Shown here: positions 56,080 to 64,000 of the stretch, piece by piece
Position numbering within the stretch: the stretch's first letter is position 1
Layout: every line of letters starts with the position of its first letter
Source: Rhyzopertha dominica
Taxonomy: Eukaryota > Arthropoda > Insecta > Coleoptera > Bostrichidae
Assembly: GCA_025024175.1 (NCBI GenBank)
Contig: QCXZ01000003.1
Coordinates: 42,928,257-42,992,256 of the forward strand
Reading direction: 5' to 3'
Length of the DNA: 64,000 nucleotides
Notes under the pieces: generated by a model
The model's input: only the letters and a program-made list of their open reading frames with translations
Told to the model about the DNA's origin: nothing
Database searches by the model: none
Program-made: the position numbers and the translations under genes

Positions 56080-57173
56080 TACATACATGGTGGCATAGTT
56101 GGGCAACACATAATTGGATCCTTTTTTCAGTGTAGATGTCAAAAAATTTACAGTTTCTGCACTACGATTTAACAGAAAAGTTTGAAAATGTGCGATTTAC
56201 TGCGAGACAGCACATGTAGTACCAACATTACCGGAGAGATGTAAGGGAATACTTGAATGCAGAATTTCTAAACAAGTTGATTGGAATGGGGAGATGCTAC
56301 ACTATACCCAGCGCCATCTCCAGTTTTAACAATTTTGATTTCTTCTTGTGCGGCCACGTTAAGAGCAATTCGTTTATAAAGAACCGCCTGCTACTCGGGA
56401 GGATATGAGAGAAGAAATTCGTCATGCTTTTCATAGTGTACTCTAGTCAGTTTTGAGTTTCGTATTAAACCTAGGAATCTTGTTCACTAAGCTGCTACCA
56501 AGGCTACTAGTGTGACTGCTGCCAAGTTAAAAGTAAGTAATATCGGAAAATCCTAATTTCGAAAGGAACGGCATTTCTGCAACACGACAAAAGAAAATTT
56601 GTCAAACGTCACAAACTAATTTCCAATAAACGCAAATTTCTCAGAAACCATTAGTGGCAGATACCAATAACTTGATATCGGCAGAAAGTAGATTTGATGC
56701 TACGATGGATGGTACGAGAAAAAAATAATTTGAATTAGTAAATATTGGCATTTATAAATGTCATGAGATTTCAGTGGAATGTACCCGTATAGCATCTAAG
56801 CATAAAAATAGATTATTCTTTTCAGAAGCAAATTGCGGAAATCGCATCCCTCTCAGTGCTTCTGTTTCGAAGATTTTCAAAATGATACCAAACACAGCAA
56901 CATCAAATTTTGCACAGAATGTGAAATAATTCTTGAGTGTTGCTACTTAGACCAAATGAAATATTAACAAACTGGTATTTAATTTCAGTGCAAAATTTAA
57001 AAATGCAATAAGCATAGTATTCTATTTTTTAAATTACCATCTTTGAAAACATTTTCTTTTTATAAAGTACTTAATTTTGTACAATTTTCCATTTTAAATA
57101 TTTTTGTTTAGAATCAACTAGTTATACCTTACGTTACAGACCGATTTCCGCTTAGTGACTCACCCTGCATATG
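56080..57173 (+). pseudogene. Mariner/IS630-type transposase remnant with 3' terminal motif
   Basis: Broken frames give GGIVGQHIIGSFFQ, then VRQHM-YQHYRRDVREYLNAEF with a stop inside, then FDFFLCGHVKSN, and KEPPATREDMREEIRHAF. This is the common insect family with 'VRQ.MWFQHDGAP', 'SPDLTPLDFFLWGH.K' and 'PPAT.EDM'. The right boundary probably lies at TGACTCACCCTGCAT near 57172, an end motif of this family. The left boundary was not found. Many stops make it inactive. Confidence 0.6.
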
Positions 57174-60100
57174 TAACTACTTGCAAACAGCATAACAATA
57201 TCATTATCGGATTAATATTATCATTACCAGCAGCAATGGACTCGAAGTAAGAATTTTTAGTGGGTAAATAATAGGGTTGAATCCTTTATATAGAAAAGAT
57301 GTAGGATATATTACAATTATTCAACTAATTTTAATAAAGTGGCCCTTACAGTTTTAATAAAAGGATTTTTTTCGTGAAGGCATTGTTAATGTTTTAACGC
57401 CACTGATCGGATCTACAGAAAAATATCAAGGTAGATAAGTTCATATCCACTCGCGGTTCAATCGGAACATGAGCTATACCTAAAAGTATACGAATTTATA
57501 TAAGTTTGTTTCAACAGTTTGCGAGATACAGACCGCAATATCATGCTGGATATCCGGTATAGAAACATCTTATGTAATTAAATGGTATTTTATACTTATA
57601 AAATGTCTCTTTGCAATATATTTCATATAAAGCAATAACATTTCTAATTTGTCAAACAGCGTGTTACAAATTATAACTACAATCCATCCCACAAAGCGAC
57701 TAGAATGCGGGCAACTCTCCCAAAGGAACCAAACAATGACCAATAAAAACCGCCAGTAGATACGTGTATTAACTAGAAAAAAGCCTTGTATCGGGCCTTT
57801 CTCCAAAGTACTTTCTCTCAATTTCATTGAAACTCAGCTCCGATCTGCATTCTATGCGACATTTTACTTTTGTCTGTCCGTGTAATCGCTCGCATACTTT
57901 TCACTTTTTCGTGCGAACTCTCCCATCGAGGGGCATCTAAATCATGCAGGCAATTACAACTAAAGACGTTTCATATCAAGGTCATCGAAAGCTACATCTT
58001 GGTTGTCAAATTAACAAAAGTTGGTCAGTTTCACTATTAGCACCACGAAACGTATCATATGCGCATCTGTTTATAATTTAATTAGGTGTTAGGCAACAGA
58101 AATAAATCTGCCTTCGTATGCATACCTGATAAGGTTTCGAAACCTTCCGGGATGTTTGAAAAAAATCACGCGAGTGTTTTGCGAAGTGAATGTGTGTAAC
58201 TTCTTGTCATAGGCTACAATGGCATGTAATCCTTAAGTGACAGGGATCCAAACAAAAAAGTTAATTGGATTCGAGCTGGTCTCAATTTGCCATTGATTGT
58301 GTTTTACTCACTGCAATTACTTCTAACAGGCGTTACAGTTCTCCTTTGCAAATGTCGGTTAAGCTTTTGAAGGTAGTAAACAACTAACAAAGCGCTCAGT
58401 GTTTTTCATCAGTATTTAGCGGAGAAATTTCACGAAAGTATGTTTATGTGTCTGTATATGATCTTAAATGTACCAGTTTTATTTCGTCATTCTTTACGTA
58501 GAATGAGTTTTAAAAAGATTAACTAACGATGTAAAATTGGTGACAAAGTGGTAGTGTCTTAATTATCTGCTCCCCAAAATAAAAATATAAAACCAGAATG
58601 GTGATTAATATTGAAAGTGTTCAGAGTATTAATCCATTCAATTGTACAGAAAACCATCGCAGCAACTGACAATCTAGAACATTAACTTTGAAGTAATGCC
58701 ACAATCCATACACTTAGGTATAATGTGGAATTGATAACCGTGTCTATGCTTACAGAAGATGCTCTAAATCTTGCTTATAATATGAAGTAAGCCCTTGTCA
58801 CTAGGAAATAAGGAGACGTAGGACACTACGAAGTATTACACACAGCAATTTTCAAATTTTTTATATAACAAACACACCACGTCTTGAGAAGTATGTAGAT
58901 AAGGAACAAAAAATGTTTAGAATATTTACGGTAAGTATATGTTACTTTAAAATAAACAGATCATAAGGTAGTTGATTTCACAAAAAGTGAAAAACGTACG
59001 AACTGAACTCTCTTTTGTTTTAAAGAAACAAAAATCCACGTTACTGCATGCTAATCTCTGAAGCGCTACTACCACACGTAGTAAATTTTAATAAATACTA
59101 CAAAGAGAATGTTTTTCCTTCTCGGTCAACTGAGCTTCTTTTTATCACTAATGACAGGTTACCTGCTAACTACATTGAGTAAAATGTATTTTTTAGCAGT
59201 CTGTTCAATTATATTCAAAATTTTATTATAACAGAATGTATGTTTTGGCGTTGTTTATTAATTTTAAATTCTCGAACATCAATGTGAAAGCTCTAGTTTC
59301 AACCTTGTCTGAAATACCCCATAAAGTTTGTGGAAGATACTTTTGTTGGCTTTCAACTGAACTTCCAAAGCTCAAGTTAAGATTTAGTTACCAAGAAACA
59401 GTGCGATTTTTCGGAGTATTTGTAAAGTAATGTATACCTTTTTTTAAATCAATGTTATTTTTCTAACTGCCAGATAAATAATGGTAATTATTTCGGTGTA
59501 GTCTCTAATGATATTATATTCCTATATTCAAAATACATCACCAAGATAAATTCTCAAAAAGGTCATATCTTAAAACCAATAGCAACATAAAGAAATTTCC
59601 TTCGTACTTTAATATTCTACGAGTGTAGCAAGTGCAAGTGTACAAAACATTGCAACAACAGCAAGTGTTGTTTGTAAAATTTCAATTACATATATAAAAT
59701 TAATTTATATTTTGCGCTAAGATGTACTCATGCAACTTAGAAGAGTAGCAAACTGCCTAAATTAGGTAACAGTAACAGTTTTCGTTAGTAAATCCTAAGT
59801 TTCGTCAAAACAAGTTTGACAGCAAAGTAGTCAATTCTTAATAGTCTAACCAGACTAATTTTATAATTTTATTAAGAGATATGATACTGTTCGTCACTCC
59901 CACTAGAGTACATATTATGAACATAAGAAGTGTAGTGAACTATGTTAACTACTGTTTTCAGAAAAGCAACATACTGTTTTTTTTAGCAGCATGACCCTTT
60001 TAAATTCGAATCCTTCATCGATCACAGTTATAAAATCTATCAGGGTTTAATAATAAGCTATCAACAATACAATACCAGATTAGACAACCTTGAATATTTG

Positions 60101-63100
60101 GAACAAGAATATACCTGACCTGTTTATGAGTTTTAAGTAAATTTTTGTGCTTTAAGTGTTGATTGCTGAGGTACCTAAAATAAATATGTGCCCTATATTA
60201 ATACTAAAAACAATATTTCGCAGAGACGGCCGCATAAAACGTCGACGTACTAATATTTAGGATACTACTGTTTATTATTTAATGAAGGGTACAATGAAAT
60301 ATACGCTATCATAGGACCTATTATATACATAATATGTATGATATCATATAGATATGCATTATTAGGGAATATTGGTATTTTTTTTGCCTAAAATGTCACA
60401 ATAGGTGTTTTTTGTTATCTTCTGTATATCTTTTATTTCGTCGGATTCAAGGTAAAGGAATGACTTTTGTTATAACATTTGCACAAATTAATAGATTTCG
60501 TTATCGGCGTTCTCATGTTGAAATAGTTATTACTGACAAAATACGGACATAAAATGAGTTTTTGGTGATGCAAGACAAGAAAACTACTTAATTTCACGGT
60601 TTGGATGTTACAGTATCGTAGCGACTGTTCGTTTAAACTCATTTTTCTCGAAAGTTGTGCGTTTTCAAAAAGTATAATACCTCTCACAGTTGGATGAAGA
60701 CGTAATATGCCATTTACGTCATATCGTTTTTTCACACAAAGAAAGGTGACATTATACGTCTTAACAAAAAAGACAGCTACTACTTTACTCATAGACTTTT
60801 CTGACGTTTAGAATGGCTACCTTGTTTTTTATAATTTGTATAGACATCTGTTTTTTAGCAGTATTACTTTCAAGATATTTATTGCAATTCTCAAAATACA
60901 TATTCATGCCTGACTTTGTTAAGGAATGAAATTAAGTAAAGTTCGTTTTATTTTGCTTTCAAAACTTTTTCAGTATATTTAACTTGTATAATTACATGTA
61001 TGGATGCGTCGTAAGATACCCCATATGAAATGGTAGGCCTTTGCAATTATAAAGGAAATACCTACATTAACTGATTTAAGGTCTGATAAAGCTTGTTCCG
61101 TAGGTATGTACCGATTGCATAAAAGAATGCTTTAGCATTCACGGTTAATGGCTGCATCATGCAAAAACACTCGAACTGCTCGTTTGTTGTGAAAGCAATT
61201 GCAGAATAATAACCGATTTCTCTAATGCTCAGTGAAACCGCGGTGCAATAGTAAATTACCGGGCTCGCTAATCCTGATCTTTAAAGATCAAATCGTCATT
61301 ATAACTAGCGCAATTGCACAAACAATTGCTTGGTATACGGCTAATTAATAAAACATCATCGTTCTTTGCCATCTAAGGTACTCATTTTAAAGCACAAGCA
61401 GCGCATACCGATTAGATCGTCAACTTTCTATTTTAATAACCACTAGCGGAAGAGGCGATTGAGTTGTCGAAATGGACAACAGTAAAGACTTTTGTAGACA
61501 CGGTTCCGGTGATGGAATTATTTAAGCTGAAATGACAGAGCATTATTATTTTGCCCTTCTGCTCATTTGCATTTTTAATCTGTTTAAAAATATAGCTATT
61601 TAAATTTTATTGATACTACAGTTTTGCTGTGTTAAGGCAGTGTTTTATAAAGTTTGTAGTTCTGTTTTTAAACTTATTTATAAATGTTTCATAACAACAA
61701 TGAAGAAATTGAGTTTTCTAAATCTGCAAGCTTTCTATCGAAACGATAGTTGCTTGCATAATAACAGATATCTCTCAGAATTTCGTGTAGAAACAGACAT
61801 CTTATAGTGGGCTTACTAATTCAGTACCTGAATAATTTTGGGAGATGATTCCGTATAAACCGTATACCGTATACAACAAGAATTAAAAAATTGAATAGAT
61901 ACGGTAGGTATGCCTCATTCATAAAATAAATGCAACGAAATCAGATACGTAGTATCCATTCCTCACAGTTTTCGTGTGTAATTTCAGGACGATAGTGATT
62001 ATCGTTAGCTTCGTGAAATTAAAAACTAATGTTAATTAAAGATTTATGAAGAAGTAATGGGTATAATAAATCATCTTCTAATAATTAAAAGAAAGTAGGC
62101 TTGCATATTGAAGGCTTGTAAATGCGTCTTGTTAGAGTCTTTCCTATTAATAAAATGCAACGTTTTTAAGTAATTTTACAAGCTTAGCATCACGAACGAC
62201 CCCACAACCTATTTAAGATTTCCGTAAAAGTAGCAAAGCAGTACCTATCACTAAATGAAACCTAAAAGAAATTTTTGACAAATATTAGGAAAGCAATTTA
62301 CATCCAAACAAATTTATAACGAACAAACAGTTCGTTAAAAATATTTATATTTTTGTAATGACACAACCCATATAATAATAAATGTGTTAGTCGCAATGTT
62401 TACCTACTTAGAAAAAAGTAAGAATGTATAGCTTATAATCATCAGGTTAAAGCACTTTTTCTTCTCTTATTACCAGCACTCAAATATACTAATATTATAA
62501 CAAATACTGACAACACTTCAAAGCGTTTGGTTTGAGCACTGGTACTAAACCAACCTTGTTTGAAGATGCTGTTGCTTTTTTTAAGCAAAAATTAATTTTT
62601 ACATGCCGATATTAGACGAACAAATATGCTCCTATCGCGGACGAAAGTGCGGCAATTTAGAGTTCAGGTTTTATAGATAATTACGTACTCACTAAGAGTA
62701 GATAATAGACAAGAAATGCAACAGACAGTTAATCAATATTAACTTGGTGCAGAATGAATTTTTTGCTTGTGGGAGCGAACTCTAAAATATTTTAATGTAA
62801 CTTCCTTTTATGTTTAAGGAGAAAAAATATTCGCAATAAGACAAATAAGGGCGTATTTAATCAAGGGAAAGAATAACTTACAAAAAAAGGGCATGTAGTG
62901 AGGTTTGTAAGTAAGTATCTCGGAAACAGATTAATGTACCTACCTATTAAAACAGGCATGATAGAAATTCTACAAGCCCTATATTAAAACAATAAAAATA
63001 TAATGATAATGCATAACTTAAGAGTCTGGATAGTTCCGGACAAACATTTGCAAGTGTTATTTGAAGTACCTACCTACTGATCAGTGCGAGATATCGGGCG

Positions 63101-64000
63101 AGACTATAAAAATAAACAGGAAAGTATTAAGAAGATCTTAGGCAACAACAGGATGAAAAGAGTGACACCGCAAGTACTACTATTTGTAGGCAATATGATA
63201 GTGAGGTCCACACCACGAAAAACTACAAAATAATTTATTAATACCAGAAAGGGAGTGAATGAAATTAATATTATGAAATAAATACAAGTAGATAATAAGA
63301 AAATCAGGAAAATATACAAAATATACAAAAAAATTTTAGTCGATGAAATCAATTTTTTAATAAAGATCGAATGAATCAATGAAACAAGCGTAAAAAAATT
63401 AAAGTAAAACGAATAATAGACGTATTGGGAGAGAAATAGTTGGGAAGGATACTATAGGTATAGAATACTCTTGCATAAAATGGAAAAAGACAGGATAGTA
63501 GAAAATATACCTCATAAATATTAAAATGGAGTAGATAAAGCGGAAAAATTAAATTAAGACCGCAAAAGATATGGCCAGACAGACTACAAAAATATATTAA
63601 TAAAATAATACTATGTTTTATAAAGAGTTCACGTGCAAGATATCAAATTTTCAAAAGGAAGGATAAGTATAGGTAAATAACCACAAACGAATAAAATGTA
63701 TTGAATAGAAGTCACTTTTCAAATCTTTTCTACGGCTGCAAATGTAGGTCAATGTATTATTATATAGCTCCGCACTGATGTGTTTTTGATATAAATATAT
63801 CTCGTTAAATGTAATTACTCTAAGTTCACTAGCGCTTTTTAGGGTCAGGGTTGGTGTCTTGATCTAACGTTGAAATCTCTACAGTCTGATCGCGTATTGC
63901 GATATGCGAGGTATGCAAGAATTCTAGATAACGATCTGGTCACTAGACTGAGTTTTAAAAATTCTATGAATCTTATTATTAAATCAGTTTTTCATTTGTA
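57174..64000. other. No recognisable gene
   Basis: Apart from short ORFs without family motifs (57570-57827 minus, 59236-59430 plus, 60433-60792 minus with 119 codons, 63104-63379 minus and hydrophobic), I see nothing supportable here. The stretch is AT-rich and may be upstream fw intron or intergenic. Confidence 0.35.

Noticed and set aside
60433..60792. 119-codon minus ORF
   Set aside because: No family motif, no splice or conservation evidence available; left as unexplained rather than annotated.

Overview
The window is AT-rich nuclear DNA from an insect. The gene has canonical GT..AG introns of 81 bp to 9.4 kb, and the remaining space is filled with decayed transposons (Penelope-like, Crypton, hAT, IS630/Tc1-type DDE, non-LTR) and insect-style minisatellites. 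Scattered single N positions show a draft assembly. I cannot fix the order from sequence alone. A short interstitial array mixing TTAGG and TCAGG pentamers is compatible with an insect, perhaps a beetle, but this is weak evidence. There is no bacterial, plasmid or phage content and no CRISPR array.

The only clearly functional gene is a large minus-strand cell-surface receptor gene that I assign to furrowed (fw), the insect selectin-like protein. Ten coding exons between 36751 and 5420 join without a single phase conflict into 784 codons. In order they encode one CCP/sushi module, an FTP/F5-8-type fucolectin domain (two exons), a C-type lectin domain (two exons) and seven more CCP modules. The signal-peptide exon (higher coordinates) and the remaining CCP, transmembrane and cytoplasmic exons (lower coordinates, probably beyond position 1) were not found, so the gene is open at both ends. 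Nine of the ten exons begin in phase 1 and all but the first end in phase 1, as expected for shuffled extracellular modules.

Layout: 1-5419 is downstream intron with a dispersed repeat, a hammerhead-ribozyme-like repeat and an 88-bp-arm inverted repeat. 5420-13116 holds the CCP cluster, with a Crypton tyrosine-recombinase remnant at 8157-9090 and MITE-like elements at 10950-12130 in its introns. 16599-22043 holds the C-type lectin exons. 22044-31474 is the largest intron, with two minisatellites, a second hammerhead-like repeat, a 1-kb TIR element and a 94-codon intronless ORF (30975-31259). 31475-36751 holds the fucolectin and first CCP exons, a minisatellite carrying heat-shock-element-like motifs, a hAT MITE and a 225-bp insertion that is almost entirely a perfect palindrome. 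36752-64000 has no recognised host exon. It contains a Penelope-like element with RT and GIY-YIG remnants (41006-42480) and fragments of DDE transposases and non-LTR retrotransposons.

The most unusual material is structural. Several independent repeats fit hammerhead ribozyme cores, two of them as near-identical designs 23.6 kb apart. A pair of inverted dispersed repeats flanks six fw exons. A minisatellite in an fw intron carries perfect three-unit heat shock elements.
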